From the NCBI RefSeq assembly GCF_965224175.1, contig NZ_OZ245041.1:2914001-2978000 (forward strand): 64,000 bases of DNA, written 5' to 3'. The notes under the pieces were generated by a model. The model ran no database searches. It had not been told where the DNA came from and saw only the letters and a program-made list of their open reading frames with translations. A program made the position numbers and the translations under genes. The DNA comes from Kordia sp965224175 (GTDB lineage: Bacteria; Bacteroidota; Bacteroidia; Flavobacteriales; Flavobacteriaceae). Below, one piece after another: positions 18,856 to 27,703 of the stretch (position 1 is the first letter of the stretch; the number at the start of each line of letters is the position of its first letter).

Positions 18856-18894
18856 AACATTCCCTTTCATCATGCTGGAAAGGGAATGTTTTTT
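18856..18894 (+). terminator. Terminator of the leu operon
   Basis: A perfect 13-bp stem (18856-18868 with 18878-18890, AACATTCCCTTTC and its complement) with a 9-base loop and a T-run, starting 15 bases after the leuB stop. Confidence 0.92.
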
Positions 18895-19160
18895 GTTAAT
18901 TACTCCTTTTCTTATGAAGTCTGAGATTTTTAAGAATATGATTTTGACATCGTAAACTTTCTAGATAATCAAAATTAAACACCTATCAGTTTGACATTAG
19001 TATTTAGTTACAAAAAACGACAAACCACACACAAAACTTTCAATCTGAAAGCAAGAAACCACCTTATCAACAAAAGTATTAGAATTGTTAATTGAATCTT
19101 ACTCTAAGCATAGTTCCAATAAAATGATTTTAATATTTTTATCGCTTATTTAATGAAGAC
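18895..19160. other. Intergenic region before the serB-serA fusion
   Basis: AT-rich noncoding DNA with no open frame of note. It must hold the promoter of the fusion gene, but I see no good TAnnTTTG element and no clear riboswitch-like structure. Confidence 0.4.
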
Positions 19161-21053
19161 ATGGAAACGTTGCAAAAAAACTATATTTTCGATTTCGATA
19201 GCACACTCACAAGTGTAGAAGCTTTGGATGTTTTAGCAGAAATTACTTTGGTAAACAATCCGAAGAAAGATGCTATTATTGACGAAATTCAAGAGATTAC
19301 CAACTTAGGAATTGATGGAGAAATCTCCTTTACAGAATCTTTGGAAAGACGCATCAAGTTATTGAATGCACACAAATCGAATTTAGAAGAACTCATTTAC
19401 CGATTGCGCCAACAATTATCCTCTTCTATTGAAAGCAACAAAGAGTTTTTTGAAAATTTTTCAGATGATATCTATGTGATTTCTTGCGGATTTAAGGAAT
19501 TTATTGATCCTATTGTAAAAGACTATAATATTCCCGCAGATCGTGTGTTTGCTAATACATTTGTGTTTGATGCCGATGGATATATCATCGGATTTGATGC
19601 TGAAAATGTACTCTCGCAACACAACGGAAAGATTCAGTGTTTGAAAGACATGAATTTGGATGGAGAAATTCAAGTAATTGGTGACGGTTATAGCGATTAT
19701 GTAATGCGTGAAGCTGGAGTTGCTGATAAGTTTTTTGCTTTCACTGAAAATGTTGCACGTGAAAAAGCAGTCAACAAAGCCGATCATGTGACTCCGAATT
19801 TAGATGAATTTTTATTCGTCAATAAATTACCAAGAAACATATCGTACCCAAAAAATAGAATCAAAATATTATTGCTAGAAAACATTCATTCAGACGCGTT
19901 TGATCGTTTGGCAAATGATGGATTTAGCGTTGAAATATTATCGCACAGTCTTTCTGAAGAAGATTTAATCGAAAAAGTAAAAGATATTCACGTATTGGGA
20001 ATTCGTTCCAAAACACAAGTTACACCAAAAGTCATCAAAGCAGCTAAAAAACTATTAGCCATTGGTGCTTTTTGTATTGGAACCAAACAGATTGACTTAG
20101 AAGCGTGTAAAGAGAACGGAATTATCGTTTTTAACGCGCCATATAGCAATACGCGTTCGGTAGTCGAGTTGGCAATTGGTGAAATTATTATGCTGATGCG
20201 TAGTGTATTTTCAAGAAGTACCGAATTGCACAACGGACAGTGGAATAAAACAGCCAAAGGTTCGCGCGAAGTCCGTGGAAAGAAGCTAGGGATTGTTGGC
20301 TATGGAAACATTGGAAAGCAATTATCTGTTTTGGCAGAAGCGATGGGAATGAACGTGTATTATTATGATATTGAAGATCGTTTGGCACTTGGAAATGCTC
20401 AAAAATGCAATTCTTTAGAAGAATTATTAAACATTTCAGATGTCGTTTCCTTACATGTTGACGACAACGCAGCCAATAGAAATTTCTTTGGAAAAGCACA
20501 GTTTGATCAAATGAAAGATGGCGCTATATTAATCAATTTAGCCAGAGGTTTTGTCGTTGATATTGATGCTTTAAAAGTTGCCTTAGAAACTAAAAAAATT
20601 GCCGGTGCTGCTATTGATGTATATCCGCAAGAGCCAAGAGCTAACGGAGCTTTTGAAACACCACTAAAAGGTTTAGAAAACGTAATTTTAACACCGCATG
20701 TTGGCGGAAGTACGGAAGAAGCTCAGCGCGATATTGCTGACTTTGTTCCTAATAAAATTATGGCATATGTTAACTCTGGAAATACGGTTGATGCTGTCAA
20801 TTTTCCAAATATTCGTTTGCCACGACAAACCAATGCGCATCGTTTCTTGCACATTCACAAAAACGTACCTGGAATTATGGCAAAAGTCAACAAAGTATTG
20901 GCTAAGTACGAATTGAACGTAACTGGTCAATATTTATCAACCGATAATAAAGTGGGTTATGTAATTGTTGATGTTGATAAGGAATACAATAAAAAAGTAA
21001 CTTCAGCCTTAAAAAAGATTGAACACACAATTAAATTTAGAATTCTGTATTAA
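19161..21053 (+). CDS. serA: Phosphoserine phosphatase/3-phosphoglycerate dehydrogenase fusion
   Basis: One continuous protein of 630 residues with two serine-pathway enzymes. Residues 1 to about 215 are a HAD phosphatase of the SerB type: FDFDSTLT with nucleophile D11 and D13, a Ser in VISCGFKEFI as motif II, and GDGYSDYVM as motif IV. Residues about 230-550 are a D-2-hydroxyacid dehydrogenase with the NAD site GIVGYGNIGKQ, catalytic Arg in INLARGF and His in TPHVGGSTEEAQ. The last ~75 residues form an ACT domain, the usual serine sensor of SerA. SerA and SerB catalyse steps one and three; the middle enzyme, SerC, is not in the window. Confidence 0.93.
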   Translation: METLQKNYIFDFDSTLTSVEALDVLAEITLVNNPKKDAIIDEIQEITNLGIDGEISFTESLERRIKLLNAHKSNLEELIYRLRQQLSSSIESNKEFFENFSDDIYVISCGFKEFIDPIVKDYNIPADRVFANTFVFDADGYIIGFDAENVLSQHNGKIQCLKDMNLDGEIQVIGDGYSDYVMREAGVADKFFAFTENVAREKAVNKADHVTPNLDEFLFVNKLPRNISYPKNRIKILLLENIHSDAFDRLANDGFSVEILSHSLSEEDLIEKVKDIHVLGIRSKTQVTPKVIKAAKKLLAIGAFCIGTKQIDLEACKENGIIVFNAPYSNTRSVVELAIGEIIMLMRSVFSRSTELHNGQWNKTAKGSREVRGKKLGIVGYGNIGKQLSVLAEAMGMNVYYYDIEDRLALGNAQKCNSLEELLNISDVVSLHVDDNAANRNFFGKAQFDQMKDGAILINLARGFVVDIDALKVALETKKIAGAAIDVYPQEPRANGAFETPLKGLENVILTPHVGGSTEEAQRDIADFVPNKIMAYVNSGNTVDAVNFPNIRLPRQTNAHRFLHIHKNVPGIMAKVNKVLAKYELNVTGQYLSTDNKVGYVIVDVDKEYNKKVTSALKKIEHTIKFRILY

Positions 21054-21057
21054 TAGA

Positions 21058-21123
21058 TCAAATCAAGCACAGTAGCGTTTTAATAAAGCATGACTTTTTA
21101 TGTTGTTACTGTGCTTGATTTGA
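21058..21123. terminator. Bidirectional terminator with 17-bp stem
   Basis: Arms 21058-21074 and 21107-21123 are perfectly complementary (TCAAATCAAGCACAGTA and its complement) around a 32-base loop. It lies between the convergent ends of the serB-serA fusion and the beta-propeller gene, so it probably ends both transcripts. Confidence 0.8.
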
Positions 21124-21132
21124 CAGTTATTT

Positions 21133-22179
21133 TTAGCTGTCTGTTCTATGGAATATATGTTCTTTTCCTCTAATATTTACTTTCACAACGCGGTGATTAT
21201 CTAGCAATGCAATAAAGTGATCGTCATCTTGCCACAGCATTGCGTATGCATAATCAATCACATCTCTGGTAAAAGTTCGGTAACATTCATCGTCTGAATG
21301 CGCACTGATCAGCATTAACAATCCGGAACGATCATTGACTAGAAAACGTCTTCCATTTGGACTCAACGCTGGAAGTGTTGCCCAAGCGGTACATGAGTAA
21401 TCATTTTCATCTTGTCCACTGTGTTTTACTCCTTTTTTTCCAGTATAGTATAATCTTTTTACTTCTTCCAAATCTTCATCAAGTGTCAATACAAATTCTT
21501 TACGCTCGTAAGGAATCCAAAATTTTTGATGTGCTTCTGAATAAAACAATTCACCAGAGTTTCTTAATTCTTTCGTTTTGACGATTTCTTCCGTTTCAAA
21601 ATTGATAATACTGATTCGATTTCCATTGGACTCTAACACTGTGATATAACTTTCGTTTTCTGCGTGTAATGTAATTCCTGATATAAAATCAAAATCGCTT
21701 CCATCTTTTTGCTTGATCGTTCTTACCGGATTACATTCTGTATCAAGCACAAAAATTGCATCGGAATTTGTTCCAACAATAAAATTATTTTTTGTCCATA
21801 CCAAATCAGACACAAAATCTTCTGTATTTCCTGAATCGATCAAATCGCCTGTTTTTGCATCAAAAATGGCAATTCCTTTGTTTTGACTAGAAGTTACAAG
21901 TTTTGTTTTGTCGGGACTTATAGCGACAGATCTTCCGTAATTACGAATCGTATACAGTTTATTTCCATCCCAATCTCTACTAATGATGAAGTTTTTCCAG
22001 CTAGCACAAAATCCGTTTGACAAACGCGCTAAACGAAAGTCTCCTTTTACAGAAGAATAGGTGAAGTCATACGGTTCTGGAATAATGTGATATTCTTTTC
22101 CATCATCTACATAATCTTCAGGAAACTCTTCTTCTACAATATCTAAGAAGCTACTTTTTAATCGTTTAAAAAAACTCAT
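21133..22179 (-). CDS. Predicted cytoplasmic beta-propeller protein
   Basis: A protein of 348 residues, not matched to a named family. It consists of repeated strand-rich units with propeller-like turns (SPDKTKLVTSSQNKGIAIFDAKTGDLI; FIVGTNSDAIFVLDTE; ISIINFETEEIV; LSPNGRRFLVNDRSGLLML), consistent with a six- or seven-bladed WD40-like domain. There is no signal peptide; the start MSFFKRLKSSFLDIV is a short amphipathic helix that is similar to the starts of the genes at 23881 and 26027. Function unknown. Confidence 0.6.
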   Translation of the reverse strand: MSFFKRLKSSFLDIVEEEFPEDYVDDGKEYHIIPEPYDFTYSSVKGDFRLARLSNGFCASWKNFIISRDWDGNKLYTIRNYGRSVAISPDKTKLVTSSQNKGIAIFDAKTGDLIDSGNTEDFVSDLVWTKNNFIVGTNSDAIFVLDTECNPVRTIKQKDGSDFDFISGITLHAENESYITVLESNGNRISIINFETEEIVKTKELRNSGELFYSEAHQKFWIPYERKEFVLTLDEDLEEVKRLYYTGKKGVKHSGQDENDYSCTAWATLPALSPNGRRFLVNDRSGLLMLISAHSDDECYRTFTRDVIDYAYAMLWQDDDHFIALLDNHRVVKVNIRGKEHIFHRTDS

Positions 22180-22359
22180 GCTTGTTTGTTTTGATTGTTA
22201 TTTAAGTTAATCGAATATTACCGAATAAGGTATTGACTTCGCGTATACCTTGGATCAATGTACTACTTTTTTTTGAGGTATTTGTGTATCAAACTAAAAT
22301 AGACACTTACGCAATATTTTGACTTTTTTTATGGTTCTTTGTATTTTATTACAATATTC

Positions 22360-23016
22360 ATGAGTTCTAAAGTAAAAACCGTTCATTATTCGCCTTTAGA
22401 AGAAAAACTCAATATCATTTCGCATGGAATTGGTGTAGTTTTAGGTGTCATTGCATTGGTATTTTTAGTAATACATGCTATTCAACATGGTGAAACAATA
22501 CATTTGGTGAGTTTTACTATGTACGGATTGAGTATTATTGTATTATACCTTGCTTCCACATTGTATCATAAAGCGACAAAACCTTTAGTTCGTAATAAAC
22601 TTCGAATATTTGATCATGCTGCTATATACTTGCTTATCGCAGGAACATATACACCTTTCGCTCTGGTAACTTTAAAAGGTTCTACAGGCTGGATCATCTT
22701 TGGAACCGTTTGGGCATTTGCAGCCATTGGAATCACTTTGAAACTATTCTTTACTGGAAAATTTGATAAATTATCAACACTCATGTATGTTTTCATGGGT
22801 TGGATTATCGTGTTTGCAATTAAACCATTGATGGAAAATTTATCTAGTGAAGGTTTATTTTGGTTGATGGCTGGCGGTGTTTTTTATACTGTTGGCGCTA
22901 TTTTATATAGCATTCGAAAACTTCCGTTCAATCATGCTATTTTTCATGTCTTTGTTTTATTAGGAAGCATCTGTCATTTTATCTCTGTGTATTGGTATGT
23001 GTTGCCTAGAGATTAA
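22360..23016 (+). CDS. Hemolysin III/PAQR family membrane protein
   Basis: A protein of 218 residues from the ATG at 22360 (MSSKVKTVHYSPLEEKLN); an upstream TTG in frame is less likely. Seven hydrophobic segments are visible. The family's metal-site residues are seen: SHGIG in the first segment, the STLYH motif near residue 75, and FNHAIFHVFVLLGSICHF near the end. Bacterial members are labelled hemolysin III/YqfA and relate to PAQR receptors and ceramidase-like hydrolases; a lytic role should not be assumed. Confidence 0.9.
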   Translation: MSSKVKTVHYSPLEEKLNIISHGIGVVLGVIALVFLVIHAIQHGETIHLVSFTMYGLSIIVLYLASTLYHKATKPLVRNKLRIFDHAAIYLLIAGTYTPFALVTLKGSTGWIIFGTVWAFAAIGITLKLFFTGKFDKLSTLMYVFMGWIIVFAIKPLMENLSSEGLFWLMAGGVFYTVGAILYSIRKLPFNHAIFHVFVLLGSICHFISVYWYVLPRD

Positions 23017-23038
23017 ATCAAAAACAGTTAAAACGTTT

Positions 23039-23752
23039 ATGAAATATTGTTATGTAGTTTTACTCGTATTTACTTTCAGTTCTTGTGGTTTTACTACGGA
23101 AGAAGAATATTACAACCGCGCTATGAATCATGAAGAAAAACTTGATTACATAAATGCAATTGTAATGCTTGATAAAGCGATTGCCCGAAATCCCGATTAT
23201 AAAGATGCACTTATTTTTAGAGGTTATTGTAAAAGTCAAATAGGTAAGCTAAGAGAAGGTACAAATGATTACCAAAAAGCGCTGAAACTTGAACCCAACA
23301 ATACGCTTACACTGTTTAATCTTGCAGGAAACTACAATGAAACTAAAGATTATGAGAAAAGCATAGAATACTACAATAAAGCATTGAGATCGAAATATCT
23401 GAAAAAATGTGATGCTACTACAGAAGGAAAACTCTTAGAAATTATCTCTCCTTTTGGTAATTCTGAGGAAACAGGTTATGAAGTAAAAATCTGTGAACTT
23501 CAATATTGGCGTGGTCTTTCTTACTATGAAAATAAAGAATATGATGCTGCCATTAGAGATTTAAAAAAATCTATTAAAGGAAATTTTGATAATTATGGAG
23601 CTTATTATTATTTAGGAGATATCTACCTCAAAAAAGAAGAACTTCAAAAGGCTTGTCAAAACTTTTCATTAGCTGCTGACTTAGGAAATATAGAGGCTGC
23701 GAAAAAAGTAGCTGAAATTTGTCAGAATGATGAAATAAAAGAAAAAAACTAA
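23039..23752 (+). CDS. TPR-repeat lipoprotein
   Basis: A protein of 237 residues from the ATG at 23039, chosen because it gives a compact lipoprotein signal (YCYVVLLVFTFSSC) with the modified Cys at about residue 17. The mature protein has at least four tetratricopeptide repeats (DYINAIVMLDKAIARNPDYKD; LREGTNDYQKALKLEPNN; DYEKSIEYYNKAL; EYDAAIRDLKKSIKGNF), which usually form protein-docking surfaces. It starts 22 bases after the hemolysin III gene and may be cotranscribed. The partner is unknown. Confidence 0.82.
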   Translation: MKYCYVVLLVFTFSSCGFTTEEEYYNRAMNHEEKLDYINAIVMLDKAIARNPDYKDALIFRGYCKSQIGKLREGTNDYQKALKLEPNNTLTLFNLAGNYNETKDYEKSIEYYNKALRSKYLKKCDATTEGKLLEIISPFGNSEETGYEVKICELQYWRGLSYYENKEYDAAIRDLKKSIKGNFDNYGAYYYLGDIYLKKEELQKACQNFSLAADLGNIEAAKKVAEICQNDEIKEKN

Positions 23753-23880
23753 GCGACAATGAAAAAACAGCTCGATTTTGGAATTAGCGGTCATGAAAAA
23801 ATGAAAAACAATTCCATCTAAATATAAATGCAATTTCCTAACTTAGAAACTTCATTACATTCAACTCTTAAAAAATATTC

Positions 23881-24303
23881 ATGAGCTTTTTTAAAAAACT
23901 ATTCTCAAGTGCTTCTAAAGTAAAACCGCAAAAAGAAGAAGAAACTCCAATTCCAACTTCACAAGATGATCTTACAAATCATGAACTAGAAAATGATATC
24001 AGACAACAATTGAGTAACGATGAGAAAAAAATTATGCTAGTTCAAGTAAAAACATATATGACAAGTCATGAAGGCGCTGATGCAGAAAATGCCTTTAGAG
24101 CAACAGGAATTATGAATGAAGAACTTCGAAAAGCCGTTTTAGAGCAATATGTTTGGCATTATTTAGACGATTTAGATGAAAACCTTCAATGCACAATGCA
24201 ACTTGTACTGATAGAAGTTTTAGAAAAATTAAAGCCGTTTACAGATAGCAGACATATCTACGAAAAAATTATGGGATGCAAGTATCAAGGATTTGATGAG
24301 TAA
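23881..24303 (+). CDS. Small hypothetical protein, first of a five-gene run
   Basis: A protein of 140 residues with no recognised domain. It begins MSFFKKLFSSASK, a short amphipathic and basic helix, followed by a Pro/Glu-rich linker (KPQKEEETPIPTSQ) and a mostly helical acidic domain with a conserved-looking LEQYVWHYLDDLDENLQ. The next gene starts nine bases after its stop. Membrane association through the N-terminal helix is inference. Confidence 0.55.
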   Translation: MSFFKKLFSSASKVKPQKEEETPIPTSQDDLTNHELENDIRQQLSNDEKKIMLVQVKTYMTSHEGADAENAFRATGIMNEELRKAVLEQYVWHYLDDLDENLQCTMQLVLIEVLEKLKPFTDSRHIYEKIMGCKYQGFDE

Positions 24304-24312
24304 AAAGTCAAA

Positions 24313-24906
24313 ATGCAGCAACAGCATATGAAACCTCAAAAAACATATCTCAAAGGAAAATCAGTATTTATCGTTTCCTTGTTAGTTATTGTGGTAACAG
24401 CACTTACCGTATATTTTACAGGTTTCCATTACCACCGAAGTATAACAGCTAATTTTTATATGTCGTTAGGAATTATTGCAGCAGTACTATTTCTATTTCT
24501 CACATACGGATTGTATAAAGGCATCACACTTAAGGACAATTTTCCGAAATTAGAAAGTTTTGAGTTTAAGAATGGTTTTAGTAAAAATATTTTTACTGGA
24601 AACTCATCTGGATTTGAAATCGGCGAAGGAATTGAAGGCATTATCATCTCTATCGTTGTATGGATTGTATTTTCAATTGTATTGGTCTTTTTACTCATTA
24701 TACTAGAAACCGTACTTTGGTTTTCGATAGCGTTGATCTTAGCCATGTTATATTGGGTGTTTTTTAGAGCAATGCGACTGGTTTTTTCCAAAGCTTCTCA
24801 AACACAAGGAGATCTTGGAGTTGCAAGTCTCTACGCCTTTGGATATACACTTATGTATACTGGTTGGATCTTTGGAATTGTATACATAACAACTATCTTT
24901 AGCTAA
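24313..24906 (+). CDS. Multi-TM membrane protein of unknown function
   Basis: A protein of 197 residues with four or five predicted membrane segments (VFIVSLLVIVVTALTVYF; FYMSLGIIAAVLFLFLTYG; a long hydrophobic stretch near residues 110-155; and LYAFGYTLMYTGWIFGIVYI). A second in-frame ATG at 24328 (MKPQKTYLKGKS) is an equally plausible start. It lies nine bases after the preceding gene and 15 before the next. No transporter signature is visible. Confidence 0.6.
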   Translation: MQQQHMKPQKTYLKGKSVFIVSLLVIVVTALTVYFTGFHYHRSITANFYMSLGIIAAVLFLFLTYGLYKGITLKDNFPKLESFEFKNGFSKNIFTGNSSGFEIGEGIEGIIISIVVWIVFSIVLVFLLIILETVLWFSIALILAMLYWVFFRAMRLVFSKASQTQGDLGVASLYAFGYTLMYTGWIFGIVYITTIFS

Positions 24907-24921
24907 AAATAATTACACTAC

Positions 24922-25584
24922 ATGAAAAAAATATACCTGTTTTTCCTTTTCATCGGAATTACCAATCTTACATTTGCTCAGACGATAAAGGAAATAGATT
25001 CCGTATCGCTTGTATTTTGTGATTACTTGAAGCAAATAAATGTTAAGAATGATACCTTAAAAATAAATACGCTCTACAACGAACAATTTTATCCATACCT
25101 AAACAAAGTAGAGAAAACACAAATGCAAAAAATTGGCAATCAACTGTATTACAGAATGCAGCGGAATTGTGTAGGATTTCGTGAATTGCTCGATCGCTTA
25201 GAACCTCCAAAAGAAGGTGTTACCAGAATTACAGAAAAACCAACTTCCAAAATGACCAAAAAACAACTTGAAGAATTTAAAACACTAACAGAATTCTATT
25301 ACTATGAAGTTGCGGGTCAGAAAACAAAAGTGGTGATGAAAGATGGTTTCTGGACAGATTATTTTTCAGATACATCCACCTCACAACTTACCTGTACATG
25401 GATTAGCGATACTGAATTTGAATTGGTTTTTATAAAAAGTGACAACGAATCAAGAGCCAATTTTAGTGTAAAAGGAGATCGATATGTATATCAGATATTA
25501 GCAAAAGAAGATAATTTTTATTGGATGACAGTCAATATTCCTGGACAAGACGTTTATGAAAAATCTAAAATATATTTTAAATAA
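24922..25584 (+). CDS. Exported hypothetical protein
   Basis: A protein of 220 residues with a signal peptide (KKIYLFFLFIGITNLTFAQ, cleavage after Ala-Gln typical of this phylum). The mature part has no Cys pairs or catalytic motif that I recognise; the second half is strand-rich (WISDTEFELVFIKSD; YVYQILAKEDNFYWMTVNI). It sits in the five-gene run, six bases before the VOC protein gene. Confidence 0.6.
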   Translation: MKKIYLFFLFIGITNLTFAQTIKEIDSVSLVFCDYLKQINVKNDTLKINTLYNEQFYPYLNKVEKTQMQKIGNQLYYRMQRNCVGFRELLDRLEPPKEGVTRITEKPTSKMTKKQLEEFKTLTEFYYYEVAGQKTKVVMKDGFWTDYFSDTSTSQLTCTWISDTEFELVFIKSDNESRANFSVKGDRYVYQILAKEDNFYWMTVNIPGQDVYEKSKIYFK

Positions 25585-25590
25585 AAAAAC

Positions 25591-26019
25591 ATGCAACCAA
25601 GAGTAACTATTATCGGCTTAGGTGTAAATGATTTAAAAACTGCTACAGCTTTTTACAAAGAAAAGTTTGGTTGGTCATTGACCAACGCAAGTAATGATAG
25701 CATTTCATTTTTTCAATTAAACGGTATATTACTTTCGTTATATCCAAAAGAAAAACTTGCTGAAGATGCTACTGTCAACCCAACTGGTTCTGGTTTCAAA
25801 GCATTTACCTTAGCATACAATACACGCACCAAAGAAGAAGTAGATCAAATCATAACAGATTTAGCAGCTAAAGGTGTTAAAATCGTCAAACAACCCGAAG
25901 AAGTATTTTGGGGCGGTTATAGCGGTTATATTGCCGATTTGGATGATAATTTATGGGAAATAGCGTACAATCCATTCTTAGGTTTAGACGCAGCAGGAAA
26001 TACAATAGAAGAAAAATAA
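25591..26019 (+). CDS. VOC/glyoxalase family protein
   Basis: A protein of 142 residues with the paired beta-alpha-beta-beta-beta modules of the vicinal oxygen chelate fold: VTIIGLGVNDLKTATAFYKEKFGW at the start, ISFFQLNGILLSLYP, and a second half with GYSGYIADLDDNLWEIAYNP. An acidic residue in the final DNLWEIAY is the usual metal ligand. Substrate unknown; many such proteins are metal-dependent isomerases, dioxygenases or resistance proteins. Confidence 0.85.
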   Translation: MQPRVTIIGLGVNDLKTATAFYKEKFGWSLTNASNDSISFFQLNGILLSLYPKEKLAEDATVNPTGSGFKAFTLAYNTRTKEEVDQIITDLAAKGVKIVKQPEEVFWGGYSGYIADLDDNLWEIAYNPFLGLDAAGNTIEEK

Positions 26020-26026
26020 AATACAC

Positions 26027-27088
26027 ATGGGATTATTCAACTTTTTTAAAAAGCCCAAAAAGCCAACACAGTTAAAAGATATAGAAATCGATTACGATGT
26101 ATCGTATTTAATGAACTCTGATGCGCTTATAGAACAGTTTGTAGGCGATATTTATATTCCTAGCGGAAAAATTATTACTGCAGATCCTTTTGTATCTGAT
26201 CATGTAAAACCCTTTGTAAAAACAGTGACACCAGGTACATATCCTGTGAATTTATATTTTAAGGAAATAGGAGAAGATCATTATCGAATTGCCTATTCTA
26301 AAATAAAATTTAAAGAAGAAAAAGCAACTCGCTGGATTTTAGCTTTGACAGAAAACGATGAAGTTGAAACGGTACTCAACTTAAAACCTAGAGAAATTTT
26401 AGGCTTTCCTGTAGATGCTGGTTTAGCTTTCTTTGCCGATGATGAAACACATAAAGTGTATTTAAAAAAATCTGATGAGTTATATTCTGGCCCTGAGCTT
26501 TTTAATTACTATGATGACGTGTTGTATGAAGAAATGGTTGCCGCTTCCGCAGATAGCAAATACGGTTCAAAAGATGGTACTTGGGCAAACCATATACCCG
26601 ACAAAACCTTTAAAGGAAATATGATCATTCATGCTTCAGGTTGGGGCGATGGTTATTATCCTGCATATTGGGGATTGAACCAGCACAATGAAATTGTAGA
26701 ATTAGCCATGGATTTCTTTGTAAAAACGGAAAACGAAGAAGCAACCTTAACCAAGAAAAGGTTTGAAAGCGCACTCAAAAAGCTATCTACAATGCCTGCC
26801 GATGGTTTTGTTATTTTTCAATGTTGTCGCACAGAAAAATTTGTACAATTTGCACTTACGCAACGCAAAGAATTGTTGTTTGACCTACCTACGTATAGTC
26901 TTTCTGAAGAAGAAAAAGAACTGCTACAACCTATTGCAACGCATGAAGGATTTAGCTACGAACATCAAATATATAATAAGGTTTTTGGTGCTGACACAAA
27001 AACAGCAGCAGCTATCGCAGCCAAAATTTTTACAGATGTATACATACTTGACTTAGACGAAGATATTGAAATTAGTTACAGTGAATAG
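26027..27088 (+). CDS. DUF4241 domain protein
   Basis: A protein of 353 residues. It contains the pattern I associate with DUF4241: IPSGKIITADPF followed by VTPGTYPVNLYF, then AGLAFFADDETHKVY, and SGWGDGYYPAYWGLNQHNEIVELAMDF near residues 203-229. The domain has no established function and is sometimes seen near toxins and immunity proteins. The first residues (GLFNFFKKPKKP) again form a short basic amphipathic helix. It ends a tight run of five genes and is followed by a MITE-like inverted repeat. Confidence 0.7.
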   Translation: MGLFNFFKKPKKPTQLKDIEIDYDVSYLMNSDALIEQFVGDIYIPSGKIITADPFVSDHVKPFVKTVTPGTYPVNLYFKEIGEDHYRIAYSKIKFKEEKATRWILALTENDEVETVLNLKPREILGFPVDAGLAFFADDETHKVYLKKSDELYSGPELFNYYDDVLYEEMVAASADSKYGSKDGTWANHIPDKTFKGNMIIHASGWGDGYYPAYWGLNQHNEIVELAMDFFVKTENEEATLTKKRFESALKKLSTMPADGFVIFQCCRTEKFVQFALTQRKELLFDLPTYSLSEEEKELLQPIATHEGFSYEHQIYNKVFGADTKTAAAIAAKIFTDVYILDLDEDIEISYSE

Positions 27089-27120
27089 CACAAATAATTT
27101 CATTAAAATATAAGTATAAA

Positions 27121-27251
27121 GAGGCTGTCTAAAAAGGTAATTGAAACGTCATTCTGAGCTTGACTCAGAATCTCATCATATTGATTTTCAATTATTATGA
27201 GAAACCGAATCAGGTTCGGCTTGACGAAATCTGTACTTTTTAGACATCCTC
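27121..27251. repeat. MITE-like 131-bp inverted-repeat element
   Basis: The ends GAGGCTGTCTAAAAAG (27121-27136) and CTTTTTAGACATCCTC (27236-27251) are inverted repeats matching at 15 of 16 positions. Inside are two smaller palindromes, ATTCTGAG-cttga-CTCAGAAT and CCGAA-tcagg-TTCGG. No open frame is present. It may be a small non-autonomous mobile element or a dispersed folded RNA element that also acts as a terminator between the DUF4241 gene and the convergent peptide gene. Confidence 0.7.
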
Positions 27252-27277
27252 AATTCACCTAAATATTCCTAACAATT

Positions 27278-27469
27278 TTAAGGTTTTCTCGGATCACAGA
27301 AATCTGAAAGTTTTATAGGATCACATGATGCCCATGTATCACAAAAATATTCTGTATCACATACTCCAATAAGTGATCCGCCTCTTCCTCCTTGAACATT
27401 TTTAACATTTGTTAAAGCAGAGATTGATTTTTTCGTAAGCTTTAAAGCTTTTAAACTTCTTTTTTTCAT
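27278..27469 (-). CDS. Lanthipeptide-like double-glycine precursor peptide
   Basis: A 63-residue peptide. Its leader L9-x-L11-x-K13-K14-S15-I16-x-x-L19 matches that of the peptide at 32-202 residue for residue, and it ends in Gly-Gly at 27-28 (NVQGG). The core is RGGSLIGVCDTEYFCDTWASCDP and beyond, with Cys at 37, 43, 49 and 58, each followed by Asp except where noted, and with Ser/Thr residues that could be dehydrated. It is acidic, unlike the basic first peptide. Such precursors in this phylum are annotated as class I lanthipeptides. No modification enzyme is adjacent; an M23 peptidase lies 235 bases upstream on the same strand. Confidence 0.75.
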   Translation of the reverse strand: MKKRSLKALKLTKKSISALTNVKNVQGGRGGSLIGVCDTEYFCDTWASCDPIKLSDFCDPRKP

Positions 27470-27703
27470 AATGTACTAAGTTTTTAAATTAATAATGGAG
27501 TAAAATTAATTTAGCAGAACGAGAAGTAATAGGAAAGCAACTCGCAATTCACTGAATTATAACAAATTAACAAGAACCAAAACAAACAGAAAATAACTCA
27601 AATTTAACAGCTATATATCTGTATTTTAGGAGAAAAAAGAACTAAAAAAAGCAACCTATAATTCCGTGAATCATCAGAAACTTACGAAAAGAGAGATAAC
27701 GAA

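Noticed and set aside
22360..23016. Toxin (haemolysin)
   Set aside because: The family name is historical; the sequence is a seven-segment PAQR-type membrane protein with metal-binding residues.
23760..23822. Open frame of 20 residues starting MKKQLDFGISGH
   Set aside because: Too short to judge, with no Gly-Gly leader or conserved pattern.
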